Positions 10,059 through 18,641 are shown, counted from the stretch's first letter. The stretch: 31,514 bases of DNA from Armatimonadota bacterium (GCA_012841485.1 DUUU01000640.1:1-31514); one strand, 5' to 3'. Numbers and translations are program-made. Notes: a model not told the origin generated them from the sequence alone.

Positions 10059-10274
10059 TCACTTCTCCTGCATCTTGCCCCTATTGATCAGCTCGCGCAC
10101 GCGCTGCCCGCCCTTCTGGCCCAGCTCCTCATAGCCTTCATGGCCCAGCTCGCGCTTTCGGGCGTTGCCGCCCTTCTTGCCGATCTCCTCGTAGAACTCA
10201 TGTCCGTGAGTGCGAGCCGTGGTCTCGCCACCCTTGCGGCCCGCCTCGCGCACAGTCATTCCGCCTTCCGGCAT
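10059..10274 (-). CDS. KGG-motif general stress protein (GsiB-like), copy 4
   Basis: The longest paralogue, 71 residues, is first in the leftward order. It has the cap [11 protein letters not shown], an A module ([12 protein letters not shown]), a B module ([14 protein letters not shown]) and the tail [13 protein letters not shown], so three KGG motifs. The ATG at 10274 is chosen because AGGGAGGTG stands six bases upstream; a GTG-type extension of nine residues would swallow that site. A SigB-like promoter candidate lies 55-80 bases upstream. Copies 1 and 3 look like A-only versions and copy 2 like a B-only version of this two-module protein. Confidence 0.87.
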   Translation of the reverse strand: MPEGGMTVREAGRKGGETTARTHGHEFYEEIGKKGGNARKRELGHEGYEELGQKGGQRVRELINRGKMQEK

Positions 10275-10328
10275 TCTGTCCACCTCCCTTCGCAGGGACA
10301 TAGAGCCCCATCATCACACACCGATTGC

Positions 10329-10354
10329 TTACCCGCCTCGCCCCAGAGGCTAAC
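10329..10354 (-). promoter_or_regulatory. Possible SigB-like promoter for KGG copy 4
   Basis: Read leftward: GTTAGC (10354-10349), 14 bp, GGGTAA (10334-10329), against the SigB-family consensus GTTTAA-N12/15-GGGTAT. It is the weakest of the four similar sites, but it stands before a gene of a family that is SigB-dependent in Bacillus subtilis (gsiB). Confidence 0.3.
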
Positions 10355-10566
10355 GGGCACTGTGATTCCATTCACTCCGGCGCGCGGCGGCGGCCCCGCG
10401 GGCACGCCTGATCCCATGCCGCGACCGAGAGGAATCAAGTGGCGGGACGCACGCAACCGGGAGGATGCGAAGGACAGGGAATGCGGAGAGGCGAGGTGAT
10501 GAGCGGTGCCCGGCCATGCGCCGGCGCCACCGCCTTCATCCAGGGAGAATCGGCCTCAATTCGCCC

Positions 10567-11454
10567 TCAGATGGGCGCTCGCGGAGCGCGCCGTCGGGCC
10601 AGCGCCAGGGCGTGCGCGATGATCGCGCCGGCCACATCGATGCCGGTCGCCGCCGCCAGGCCGTGCCATTGCGGCGCACCGTTCACCTCCAGGAGAACGG
10701 GCCCACTGGGCCCGGGGAGAAGATCGATGCCGGTGTACTCGAGGCCGATCAGGGATGCCGCCTGAAGGCACAACTCCCGCTCGTAGGCGCTCAGCTCGTA
10801 GGGAACGCACACGCCCCCCTGGTGGACGTTCGTACGCCACTCGGCGCCCTGGGCGATGCGCATGACCGCGCCAAGGATTTCGCCACCGACCACGAAGGCA
10901 CGTATGTCACGGCCGTCGCACAGCACGTACTCCTGGATACAGATGGCACGCCACTCATCGAGGCTCTTGCGCACGCGCTCGGGCACGTCCGGCCAGGTGA
11001 CGCGCTCGACACCGATCCCCAAAGCGCCAAAGAGCGGCTTGATCACCGCCGTGCCCAACGCGCGTACGTGCTCTAGCGCCGTCTCGACACGCTGCGTCAC
11101 CAGGGTCCGAGGCACAGGGAGGCCAGCGCGATGGAGTCGGAAGAGGGTTACCGGCTTACTCTCTGCGGCGGAGAGTGCCGATGCCGGATTGAGGACGGGG
11201 ATACCGAGCGTCTCCATCAGCTCGAAAGCCTCGAACTGCATGTCGATATCGCCATCGCGGTTGAGGCCTCTCAGGATGACCGCGTCGAAGCCTTCAAAGG
11301 GAACGTCACTCGCCAGGAGGCGCGCGCGCCCCCCCACGTCAATGATGAGCGAGAGCGGATCGATGTACTGGCCCCCGCCTTGCCGATCCGCCGCCTCGCG
11401 AAGCTCGCGGCAGCAAGGATCCTCATCCCCCCGAGCGGTCACGATGCCTATCAC
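10567..11454 (-). CDS. RimK-like ATP-grasp ligase
   Basis: The 295-residue product is a RimK/LysX/MptN-type ATP-grasp enzyme, which joins an amino acid (often glutamate) to a carboxylate using ATP. Seen: an N-terminal alpha/beta pre-ATP-grasp region, LNPASALSAAESKPVTLFRLHRAG with the usual K-x-x-T-F segment, VIKPLFGALGIGV (the flexible ATP-binding loop), IQEYVLCDGRDIRAFVVGG, YTGIDLLPGP and LLEVNGAPQWHGL with the Mg-binding Glu and Asn. The substrate could be ribosomal protein S6, a pterin or F420-like tail, or a carrier peptide. The GTG at 11454 is the start because GGAGG is five bases upstream; a TTG four codons earlier lies inside that site. It follows the CRP/FNR gene by 46 bases and is probably in its operon. 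Confidence 0.85.
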   Translation of the reverse strand: MIGIVTARGDEDPCCRELREAADRQGGGQYIDPLSLIIDVGGRARLLASDVPFEGFDAVILRGLNRDGDIDMQFEAFELMETLGIPVLNPASALSAAESKPVTLFRLHRAGLPVPRTLVTQRVETALEHVRALGTAVIKPLFGALGIGVERVTWPDVPERVRKSLDEWRAICIQEYVLCDGRDIRAFVVGGEILGAVMRIAQGAEWRTNVHQGGVCVPYELSAYERELCLQAASLIGLEYTGIDLLPGPSGPVLLEVNGAPQWHGLAAATGIDVAGAIIAHALALARRRAPRAPI

Positions 11455-11500
11455 CGCGTCCTCCAATCAGGAGCGCACCGGCAGCGCGCGCCACTCCCCG

Positions 11501-12160
11501 TCACCCAGACTCCCGAAGGGTGATGTAGCGCGCATTGACGGCGATCACCCCGCGGTCGCGCAGGGCTTTCAGGCCGCGGGACACTGCCTCGCGGCAACTT
11601 CCGATGAGCGCCGCCAGGTCGTGATGGGTCAGTCGCAGCGTGATCTCAAGGCCATCCGCCGTCGGCACGCCGTGGCGGTCCGCCAGGTGCCGGATCAAGG
11701 CCAGCAGCTTGTCGGTCACCTCGCAAGAGGCGAGCGATTGAATGCGCGAGTAGGCCTGATCCGTGTTGCGGCTCGACCATGTGAGGAGGCGCCAGGCCAG
11801 CATGGGGTACATCTGGCTGATCGCCTCCAACTCCCTCTGGCCAATCGTGCACACGGCGCACTCATCCAACGCGCGAGCACACACGGGGTAGCCGGCCGTC
11901 ACATCCTCCACGGGGCCCACAATGAACTCACCGGGAGTCAGCACCACCAGGATCGTCTCCTTCTCCTGCTCCCGTCGCACCAACTCGGCCGATCCCTTGG
12001 CGAGAAGGTGCACCTGATCCGCGGGCGCCCCCTGCTCCACGATGGTCTCGCGCCGCCCGAAGTGCTGCACGCGCCATTGCTGTTCAAGCAGGCGACCGGC
12101 CCCCTCGGGAAGGCCCTCCAACAGCCCCAGGTTCCTCAGGTAGTAGGCTCCAGACGGCAT
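11501..12160 (-). CDS. CRP/FNR-family transcriptional regulator
   Basis: The 219-residue protein has a cyclic-nucleotide-binding-type beta-roll at about 15-125 (ETIVEQGAPADQVHLLAKGSAELV, LTPGEFIVGPVEDVTAG), a long dimerisation helix and a C-terminal winged helix (LTHHDLAALIGSCREAVSRGLKALRDRGVI) that closely follows the CRP helix-turn-helix. The phosphate-binding cassette of cAMP-binding members (GExA-x7-RxA) is not evident, and three Cys lie in PVCARALDECAVC. Binding of another ligand or redox sensing is possible but unproved; an FNR-type iron-sulphur Cys cluster at the N-terminus is absent. The start at 12160 follows GGGAGGGGGC. Upstream is a strong SigB-like promoter match. The ATP-grasp gene follows. 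Confidence 0.87.
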   Translation of the reverse strand: MPSGAYYLRNLGLLEGLPEGAGRLLEQQWRVQHFGRRETIVEQGAPADQVHLLAKGSAELVRREQEKETILVVLTPGEFIVGPVEDVTAGYPVCARALDECAVCTIGQRELEAISQMYPMLAWRLLTWSSRNTDQAYSRIQSLASCEVTDKLLALIRHLADRHGVPTADGLEITLRLTHHDLAALIGSCREAVSRGLKALRDRGVIAVNARYITLRESG

Positions 12161-12306
12161 GCCCCCTCCCGATGCCGCTCAATCGCCCCGCCCCACACAA
12201 CCATTCCATCCGGGGGAAGCGTGGTCGCCAGCCTCGCCGGATCCCCCGATCTCGCGAGCGGGCTAGCCATCCGCGACAGCCTGCCCGCCTGCCCATCGCC
12301 GGATCT

Positions 12307-12332
12307 ATACCCGACAGGGAATGCGCCAAAAC
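12307..12332 (-). promoter_or_regulatory. Candidate SigB-like promoter for the CRP/FNR gene
   Basis: Read leftward: GTTTTG (12332-12327), a 14-bp spacer and GGGTAT (12312-12307). It matches the SigB-family consensus better than a sigma-70 one: TATAGA can be read as a -10, but no -35 sits at 16-18 bp. The leader would be about 145 bases. Confidence 0.45.
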
Positions 12333-12398
12333 GTGGGTGCGCGCCAGCGGTAGGTGGCGCATGGCACCACAGGAGAGGAGTGGCCGCAGAAAAACGCC

Positions 12399-13277
12399 TC
12401 AGATCGCCGGGCTAGGATCCGACTCCGGGAAGGCGGCCACGAGCCGCGCACGCACCGCATCGACCACATCTTCCGGGGTGGAGAGGCCAGACGCAATGCC
12501 GACACTCTCGACCCCGGAGAACCGGTCCAGCTCCAGCTGGTCCGCGCTCTCGATCTGAATCGTGTTCGGGTTGTGCGCGCGAAGGAGGTGCGCCAGCTCG
12601 ATGGAGTTGGCGCTCTTGAAGCTGCCGACGACCAGCATGACCTCCACTTCGGTCGCCAGGCGAACGGCATCGAGCTGCCGGTTGCGGACCGGCCGGCAGA
12701 GGGTGTTGACGATCTGCAACTCCGGAATGTGCTGCATCAGCTCGCCGACGAGGGCATAGCAGCGCTCGAACGAGTGGGTGGTCTGGAACACAACTCCCAC
12801 CGGGCGACGGAACCGGCGCTCCGCGTGCGCCTGGCGCACCTCCTCCACCGAATCGAGGACTAGGTGGGCGGACGGATTGCGGAGACTGCCAAGGATGCCG
12901 CGCACCTCCGGATGCCCGGCGTCGCCGGCAATCACCACCTGGCAGCCACGTTCCTCCAGGCGGCGGGCTGCCCGCTGCGCCTGGCGGACCGTTGGGCAGG
13001 TGGCATCGATCACTTCCAGCCCGGCCGCGCGCGCGCGCTCGATCTCCGCCCCGGGAAGACCGTGCGCTCGCACCAGCATGATGCCGCCATCGCATTCGCT
13101 GAGGTCGCTCACCTTTCGCAACCCCATCTTCTCCAGCTCGCGGCTCACCCTGCGATTGTGGACCAGATCCCCGAGGATGCACACCTCTCCTCGCTCGGCG
13201 AGGACCTGCTTGGCCAGGTTGATTGCACGCTTGACGCCGAAACAGAATCCGATCTGCTCGGCCACTATCACTTTCAT
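12399..13277 (-). CDS. ispH: 4-hydroxy-3-methylbut-2-enyl diphosphate reductase
   Basis: IspH (LytB) is the last enzyme of the MEP isoprenoid pathway; it reductively dehydroxylates HMBPP to IPP and DMAPP on a 4Fe-4S cluster. In 292 residues the three cluster Cys are present (FCFGVKRA near residue 12, ATCPTV near 94, NTLC near 192). So are the substrate-binding His of LVHN, RAHG and GHPEV, the catalytic Glu of HPEV, and the SxNS-type motif as SFKSANSIE. Some usual residues vary: RAHG for SAHG, TTHSFE for TTLS, and RPVRNRQ after the third Cys. This places it in a divergent branch but probably active. The start at 13277 has only a weak AGAGA upstream. No neighbour is an isoprenoid gene. Confidence 0.93.
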   Translation of the reverse strand: MKVIVAEQIGFCFGVKRAINLAKQVLAERGEVCILGDLVHNRRVSRELEKMGLRKVSDLSECDGGIMLVRAHGLPGAEIERARAAGLEVIDATCPTVRQAQRAARRLEERGCQVVIAGDAGHPEVRGILGSLRNPSAHLVLDSVEEVRQAHAERRFRRPVGVVFQTTHSFERCYALVGELMQHIPELQIVNTLCRPVRNRQLDAVRLATEVEVMLVVGSFKSANSIELAHLLRAHNPNTIQIESADQLELDRFSGVESVGIASGLSTPEDVVDAVRARLVAAFPESDPSPAI

Positions 13278-13477
13278 CGGTCTCTAGTTCTCGCAGCCCC
13301 ACAGGCTTCCCTGCAAGCGATGAGCGCCTTGCCCCAGACGGGCCTGTCCCTCGGCAGACGACCACGAGGAGGCCGCCATGGGCCAAGGGGTATCTGGACG
13401 AGCGCACGTGCCTGCCTGCGCGCCTCCCGTTTTGAGCGGGGCGGCGCGGGCAACCATCGCGCAGGAGGGAGCGTGAA

Positions 13478-14482
13478 GTGGTCACAATCGCGTTGACGGG
13501 AGATGTCATGCTGGGTCGGGGCGTGAACGAGGAGCTCCGCAAGATGCGCCCTGAGGAGCCCTGGTGCGATGTGCTCCCGCTGATGTTGGGCGGGAACGGC
13601 CATCGGGAGGTAGACCTGCGCATCATCAACCTGGAGTGCGCGCTCACGACGCGGCTTCAGCCCTGGACGAGAACGTCCAAGGTGTTCCACTTCCGCGCGG
13701 ATCCCAGCGCGGTCTCCGTGCTGCAGGCGGCGCGGATCGATGCCTGCTCCCTGGCAAACAACCACACGCTCGACTACGAGGAAGAGGGCCTGCTCGATAC
13801 GCTGCGCCACCTGGAATCGGCCGGGATACAACACGCCGGCGCCGGCAAAGATGAGCGCGATGCCGCTCGCCCGGCGATCCTGCGGGCCGGGCAGGAGGGC
13901 ACGCGCGTCGGGCTCGTGGCAGTCACCGACAATGAGCTCCCCTTCGCCGCGGGCGCTCACCGGCCGGGCACCCACTATCTACCGGTTTCGATGGAGACGG
14001 AGGTCCTCCGGCATGTCGAGGAGGCCGTGGGGATGGCACGCGCTGGAGGCGCCGAGATCGTGATCTTCTCGAACCACTGGGGTCCGAACATGGTGATGCG
14101 CCCCAGCCGCCTCTTCCAGGAGTTCGCGCACGCCGTGATCGACCGGGGCGCGGATCTCTACTACGGGCACAGCGCCCACCTCTTCCAAGGCGTCGAGATC
14201 TACCGGGGCAAGCCGATCCTCTACGACACGGGAGACTTTATCGATGACTACGCCGTGGATCCGGTGCTGCGCAACGATTGGTCCTTCCTCTTCGTGGCAA
14301 CCCTGGAGCGAGGCACCTTCCAGCGCCTTGAGATGCACCCGGTGGTTCTCTCCTACGCGCGCGTCTCCCGGGCTGCGGGTTCAGAACGGGAAGCGATCCA
14401 GGAGCGCATGGAGTGCCTCAGCGCCGAACTAGGCACGCCACTCCGGCGCGCGGAGCAGCACCTCGTCATGGAGCCCGGATGA
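13478..14482 (+). CDS. CapA-family (PGA_cap) metallophosphatase-fold protein
   Basis: The 334-residue protein matches the CapA/PgsA family: TGDVMLGRGV near the N-terminus (metal-binding Asp), IINLECALT, ACSLANNHTLDYEEEGLLDTL (the ANNH signature), IVIFSNHWGPN and ADLYYGHSAHLFQGVEIYRGKPILYDTGDF. Family members take part in poly-gamma-glutamate capsule synthesis or export, but many stand-alone relatives are uncharacterised. No capB or capC partner is near, and no signal peptide or membrane anchor is visible, so a cytoplasmic hydrolase is as likely as a capsule role. The GTG at 13478 has AGGAGGGA seven bases upstream. A degenerate GTTTTG-13-GGGCAA element lies just before (13429-13453). Confidence 0.85.
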   Translation: MVTIALTGDVMLGRGVNEELRKMRPEEPWCDVLPLMLGGNGHREVDLRIINLECALTTRLQPWTRTSKVFHFRADPSAVSVLQAARIDACSLANNHTLDYEEEGLLDTLRHLESAGIQHAGAGKDERDAARPAILRAGQEGTRVGLVAVTDNELPFAAGAHRPGTHYLPVSMETEVLRHVEEAVGMARAGGAEIVIFSNHWGPNMVMRPSRLFQEFAHAVIDRGADLYYGHSAHLFQGVEIYRGKPILYDTGDFIDDYAVDPVLRNDWSFLFVATLERGTFQRLEMHPVVLSYARVSRAAGSEREAIQERMECLSAELGTPLRRAEQHLVMEPG

Positions 14483-14567
14483 GCACACCCCGGTCGCGGC
14501 TGTCCATCAGGCGCGTGATAGCCGGACACCGTGCTTGCTCGCCGCTCGCGCTCTCACTCTGGCGGCA

Positions 14568-15467
14568 TCAATCGAGGAAGAAGGGGTTCGTCCACGCTTT
14601 CCGGCCCTCGGCATCGGTCACTTCCACGCGCACGTAGCGCTCGGACCCGTGGAGCGTGTACTCGGCGTACTCCAGCAGAGCGCCCTCTGGTGGCAGGCAG
14701 CACCGGCCAAGGCTGCGCTGTGCCTTGAAGACGATGGAGCGCGCCGGCGAGGTACGCACCACGACTTTTCGTGCCGGCTGTGCCTCCCCCTCCGCTTCCA
14801 CCAGGTCGAGGTCGTGAATCGCCGGCCCGGTGGTCGAGTAGAAGGAGCCCCTCAGAAGCGCGTCCAGGATGCTCTCCCGGGTGAGCTTCTCGCTTTTCAC
14901 CATCACCCAGCCATGAAAACAGTCGTGCTCCGTGCCATGCGCGTCATCGCAGGCGATGCCGAGCAGGCGCTTGCCACGATCCAGGAGGTCGTCCCACTGC
15001 ACCTCGGAGATCGCCTTCCCGATGCCGGCACAAGTATCGTTATACACCTCGACGGCGAAGCAACCCTCCAGAGGCAAGAGGTCGAAGAGCGTGTGCCCAC
15101 ACCAATAGGGATGGGCGATGATCACGTGACCACCCTGGGCACGGACCGCCTGGATCACCTCGTTGGGGTGCAAGCCGGCGACGTCAATCGGCTCGTGGAG
15201 ATCGAGGGCGACCAGGTGATAGGTGGCACCCCCGTAGGGGTTCTCCGGATGCAGCTCGCTTCCCGAGAGGGCAAGAAAGGTGTCGTCGGTGAACGCAGAG
15301 ACATCGCTCACCTTCCCATGATCGGTCAGCACCAGAAAGTCGTAGCCCTTTTCGCGGTAGGCCCCGAAACGCGCGGCCACTGAGACGCGGCCATCGGATC
15401 GCGTGCTGTGCGTGTGCGTGTTGCCCCGAAACCACCGTCCGGGAGCTTGGAACGGGTTCACATCCAT
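14568..15467 (-). CDS. PHP-domain metal-dependent phosphoesterase
   Basis: The 299-residue product has the PHP metal-ligand set in order: NTHTHSTRSDG, FLVLTDHGKVSD, LSGSELHPENP, YHLVALDL, VIIAHPYW, AVEVYNDT and GIACDDAHG. PHP proteins of this CehA-like type hydrolyse phosphoesters with two or three metal ions; relatives act on carbaryl, nucleotides or sugar phosphates, so the substrate is open. A beta-rich C-terminal region (about 215-299) follows the catalytic part. The ATG at 15467 has GGAAGGTGG ten bases upstream; a GTG at 15506, only seven bases after the ZIP stop, is an alternative adding 13 residues. It is the second gene of a pair with the ZIP transporter, which may supply the metal it needs (inference). 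Confidence 0.85.
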   Translation of the reverse strand: MDVNPFQAPGRWFRGNTHTHSTRSDGRVSVAARFGAYREKGYDFLVLTDHGKVSDVSAFTDDTFLALSGSELHPENPYGGATYHLVALDLHEPIDVAGLHPNEVIQAVRAQGGHVIIAHPYWCGHTLFDLLPLEGCFAVEVYNDTCAGIGKAISEVQWDDLLDRGKRLLGIACDDAHGTEHDCFHGWVMVKSEKLTRESILDALLRGSFYSTTGPAIHDLDLVEAEGEAQPARKVVVRTSPARSIVFKAQRSLGRCCLPPEGALLEYAEYTLHGSERYVRVEVTDAEGRKAWTNPFFLD

Positions 15468-15513
15468 GCTTCTGATGCCACCTTCCACCACGTGTCCGGC
15501 GAACACCCGTCGC

Positions 15514-16347
15514 TCAGTGGCCCGCGCTATGAGCGGCGAAGTGCATCACGACCATGACCCCAATCCCGGCCAGCATCCCAACCACCCCTCGGAAGGTGCG
15601 GTGTTTCTCGCCATGCGAGTGGAGCTCCGGAATGAGGCTACCCACGGCCAGATAGATGAAAGTGCCCGCCGTAAATGGGATGAGATAGAGCGGAAACGTC
15701 TCCCTGGCGGCGCCGATGAGGAGGGCCACCACTCCCCCTGCGACCGCGGTGAGCGCGGTCACAAAGTTGTAGAAGAGCGCCCGCATGCGATCCAGCCCCG
15801 CATGCACCAGGATGGCATAATCCCCCAGCTCCTGCGGCACCTCATGGAGCGCCACCACCAGCGCCGTGGAGATCCCGAGCGGGATCGAGAAGAGAAACGC
15901 CCCGCCTACAACCAGGCCGTCGATAAAGTTGTGGAGCAGATCGCTTCCCAGGCTGACGGCGGCATATGGTCGTGCCGTCAGGAGGCTCCCAGCCCCTTGC
16001 TCAAGATCGAGGGGGCGTGGCCGCAGGTGAGCAAGGTGCTCCATATGGTCTCCGCGGTCGGTGTGTTCGGCCTGCCAGTGGCGGATCCCCTGCTCCATCA
16101 GAAAGAAGACCACGATCCCGAGCAACACCAGAAGCGAGGAGACCGGATCAAACGAGCCTTTGCGCTCGACCAGCTCTGGCAGCAGGTGGAGGAAGACGTT
16201 GCCGAGCAGCGCCCCCGCGGCAAAGCCAACCATGGGCAGAAGCCACTCGCGCACCCGATCCGCGCTCAAATAGAGGCTGAGAATGCCTACGAGAGCGATC
16301 AGGGAGATGAGAAATGTGCTCCCCAGCGTATACCACCAGATTGTCAT
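15514..16347 (-). CDS. ZIP-family divalent metal transporter
   Basis: The 277-residue membrane protein has about eight hydrophobic segments and the ZIP signature helices: LLHNFIDGLVVGGAF (TM4, His, Asn and Asp metal ligands) and ALHEVPQELGDYAILVHAG (TM5, HExPxExGD). A His-containing loop lies between TM3 and TM4 (HWQAEHTDRGDHMEHLAH), and a second His cluster (HSHGEKH) comes before the last helix. ZIP proteins bring zinc, iron or manganese into the cytoplasm. The start at 16347 is preferred because GGGGGAG lies six bases upstream and the first helix follows at once; an ATG seven codons earlier (16368) has a poorer site. The PHP gene follows closely in the same direction. Confidence 0.92.
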   Translation of the reverse strand: MTIWWYTLGSTFLISLIALVGILSLYLSADRVREWLLPMVGFAAGALLGNVFLHLLPELVERKGSFDPVSSLLVLLGIVVFFLMEQGIRHWQAEHTDRGDHMEHLAHLRPRPLDLEQGAGSLLTARPYAAVSLGSDLLHNFIDGLVVGGAFLFSIPLGISTALVVALHEVPQELGDYAILVHAGLDRMRALFYNFVTALTAVAGGVVALLIGAARETFPLYLIPFTAGTFIYLAVGSLIPELHSHGEKHRTFRGVVGMLAGIGVMVVMHFAAHSAGH

Positions 16348-16537
16348 CAAGCGCTCCCCCGTAGCCATCCATCGCCTTCTGTCGCGTTCACCCTATCGCA
16401 TTCGCCGCCGGGAGGAGCAACCCCTTCCCTCTCAAGGGACCGTTGTGCGACCGACGCAGGCGTGAACAGCGTGAAGCTAGAGTTCCGTGCCCGTGGGGTC
16501 CGCACGTGGTGATCCAGGGGCGAAGGGGCCGGCTTGC

Positions 16538-17647
16538 TCACCGGGGCGAGATGCGAACGTAGAAGTTGCCTGGCAGGCGACGGGCAGCGCCCGCCATCTC
16601 CAGGAGGGTGAGCGCGGAGAGGACCTGGCCGGGCGCCAACTCGCACTCGCCGGCGATCTGATCGACGTGTCGCTGCTGCGGGCCCAGGCGCGCGAGCACT
16701 TGCTCCGCTTCCGGGCTGAGCGGAAACGGGAGAGAGGGCTGTTGTGGCGGGGCATCCTCAAGCGCGGCGGTGGAGAGATCGAGCGCATCCAGGATATCCG
16801 CGGCGCTCTCGATCAGGTGGGCGCCCTCTTTGATGAGCTGATGACAGCCGCGACTGGCGAAGCTGTCGATGTTGCCGGGAACGGCAAAGACCTCGCGCCC
16901 CTGTTCCAGGGCGAAATCGGCGGTGATCATGGCGCCGCTGTCGGATGGGGCTTCGATGAGGACCACCCCCAGGCAAAGCCCGCTGATGATGCGGTTGCGC
17001 GCGGGAAAACGCCATTTGTCAGGGGTGGCGCCAATGGTGAACTCGGAGATCACGGCGCCCTGGCCGGCGATGGAATCGCGCAGGCCGCGATGCTCCGGTG
17101 GGTAGCACTGATCCACGCCACAGCCGAGGATCGCCAGGGTGCGGCCGCCAGCGCCAAGCGCCCCCTGATGCGCGGCGGCATCGATACCCCGCGCCATCCC
17201 ACTGACGATGGTGACGCCAGCGCGCGCCAGATCGCGCGCCAGCTCGGATGCTACCTGCCGCCCATACGGCGTCGCCCGGCGCGAACCGACAATGGCAACG
17301 GCGTACTCGTCCTGGGCCAGAAGGTTGCCGCGCACGTAGAGGACGAGCGGGGGATCTGGAATCGCGCGCAGCCGGCCAGGATACTCGTCGCTCGTCAAGG
17401 GAATGACGCGGATGCCCAGGCGCTGGAGGGTGGCTTGTTCGGCCGGCCAGCCATCCCAAAGGGCCGCCTCGGCGAGACGGTCGCAGTTGGCGCGCGATAC
17501 ACCATCCACCCGTGCCAGATCGGCGCGCGCCGCGCTCAGGATCGCCTCGGGAGTTCCAAACTCCGCCAGGAGCCGCGCCATCTTCCGCGGCACCAGCTCT
17601 GCGCGGTTCAGCCGGACCCAGGCCTCGATCTCGTCTGGTGTCGCCAT
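16538..17647 (-). CDS. dprA: DNA-processing protein A (DprA/Smf)
   Basis: DprA binds incoming single-stranded DNA and loads RecA during natural transformation; it is also widespread in bacteria not known to be competent. The 369 residues hold an N-terminal helix-hairpin-helix-like region (about 10-65), then the extended Rossmann core with AIVGSRRATPYG, VTIVSGMARGIDAAAHQGAL, TLAILGCGVDQCYPPEHR, FPARNRIISGLC and SGAMITADFALEQGREVFAVPGNI. A C-terminal winged helix (VDQIAGECELAPGQVLSALTLLEMAGAARRLPGNFYVR) completes the three-domain form. The ATG at 17647 follows GGGGAG. A longer frame upstream is Arg/Cys-rich and unlike the family. The BON gene is 106 bases upstream in the same direction; topA, a common neighbour, is absent. 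Confidence 0.95.
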   Translation of the reverse strand: MATPDEIEAWVRLNRAELVPRKMARLLAEFGTPEAILSAARADLARVDGVSRANCDRLAEAALWDGWPAEQATLQRLGIRVIPLTSDEYPGRLRAIPDPPLVLYVRGNLLAQDEYAVAIVGSRRATPYGRQVASELARDLARAGVTIVSGMARGIDAAAHQGALGAGGRTLAILGCGVDQCYPPEHRGLRDSIAGQGAVISEFTIGATPDKWRFPARNRIISGLCLGVVLIEAPSDSGAMITADFALEQGREVFAVPGNIDSFASRGCHQLIKEGAHLIESAADILDALDLSTAALEDAPPQQPSLPFPLSPEAEQVLARLGPQQRHVDQIAGECELAPGQVLSALTLLEMAGAARRLPGNFYVRISPR

Positions 17648-17753
17648 GGCTCTCCCCATCCGGCAACGCCGGCCGCTCTCTTCCGCGATACGCAGCCGAT
17701 GGACTCGGATCAGGGGACGCCCCTGCGCCCCGCACCCACAACCTCTTCGCCTA

Positions 17754-18641
17754 CTAACGGCTTCGGTGTCGATGGCCCTGCAGGTCAATCCAATTGACGA
17801 CGGCCGTCACCCCGGGCACTTCCAGCGCCCGCTGCCCCGCGGATGCGCGATCCTGCGCCGATTCTACCAGGCCTGTCAGGTAGGCCACGCCGCCGATCAC
17901 CTCCACCTGCACGCGACCACCCGCCATGCCGCCGCTATCAGACACACGGGCAGCGAGACATTGCTCCACCGCGGCGCGCACCTCCTCGTCATCCTCTCGC
18001 GGGCGCGCATCCACCTCCACACGGTTCTCAACCGCGCGGATCCCGCTGCGGCTCTCGTGCAAGCGCTCGCAGATCAGATCGAGCTCGGTGCGCTCCGCGG
18101 CCGTGTGGACGCGGCCTTCCAGACGCACCACGCCGCCCTCGCAGTACACCTCCACCTCGGACGCACCCACGCGCCCGGAATCGGCGATCACCGCGCGCAC
18201 GTGCGTAGCGATCCCAAAGTCCCGGATCGCCGTTCGGATCTGGAGGGCCCCTCCCTCTCGGTGGAGGCGCGCCAATCGGTCAATGCAGGCGCTCCACTCG
18301 CGATGGGCAGCAAGGCGATAGAGCGCGGGGGCACTGGCGGGCCGGCGTGGAACCACTTCAAGCAACCCCGCCTGCACCAACTCCTCGGCGCACTCCTCGA
18401 CGACCGGCGGCTCGCGCCCCAGGCGCAGCGCCAAGACGTCGGCGCCATCAACGGCATAGGGGTTATCGTGCAGGTAGAGGATCAGGTCCAGCTTGACGGG
18501 CGAGTTGATGTGACGGTACAGGAACTCTCGCGTCTCCGCGTCGAGCGCAGGGGCAACCGCAGATGCATCGCGCTCCGGCACACGAGACGCACCACCCGTA
18601 TCCGCCAAGGACCCGGCAAGTACTCTCGATAGCAGCCTCAT
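17754..18641 (-). CDS. BON-domain protein with N-terminal winged-helix-like region
   Basis: The 295-residue protein has two BON domains. One lies at about 155-210 (VEVYCEGGVVRLEGRVHTAAERTELDLICERLHESRSGIRAVENRVEV), the second at about 225-290 (VQVEVIGGVAYLTGLVESAQDRASAGQRALEVPGVTAVVNWIDL). BON domains bind membranes or hydrophobic ligands and are usually periplasmic, but no signal peptide is visible here. Residues 40-115 (FLYRHINSPVKLDLILYLHDN, VVEECAEELVQAGLLEVV, ALYRLAAH) look like a winged helix. That combination suggests a cytoplasmic protein and is unusual. The start at 18641 has GGGAAGG five bases upstream. Confidence 0.75.
   Translation of the reverse strand: MRLLSRVLAGSLADTGGASRVPERDASAVAPALDAETREFLYRHINSPVKLDLILYLHDNPYAVDGADVLALRLGREPPVVEECAEELVQAGLLEVVPRRPASAPALYRLAAHREWSACIDRLARLHREGGALQIRTAIRDFGIATHVRAVIADSGRVGASEVEVYCEGGVVRLEGRVHTAAERTELDLICERLHESRSGIRAVENRVEVDARPREDDEEVRAAVEQCLAARVSDSGGMAGGRVQVEVIGGVAYLTGLVESAQDRASAGQRALEVPGVTAVVNWIDLQGHRHRSR

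Noticed and set aside
13429..13453. GTTTTG-13-GGGCAA before the CapA-family gene as a further SigB-like promoter
   Set aside because: The -10 matches only four of six positions and GGG is common in this GC-rich stretch; not counted with the other candidates.
12412..13647. Open frame of 411 codons on the minus strand overlapping ispH in another frame
   Set aside because: ispH has all three cluster Cys and the catalytic motifs; the overlapping frame is Arg/Gly/Pro-rich with no family features.
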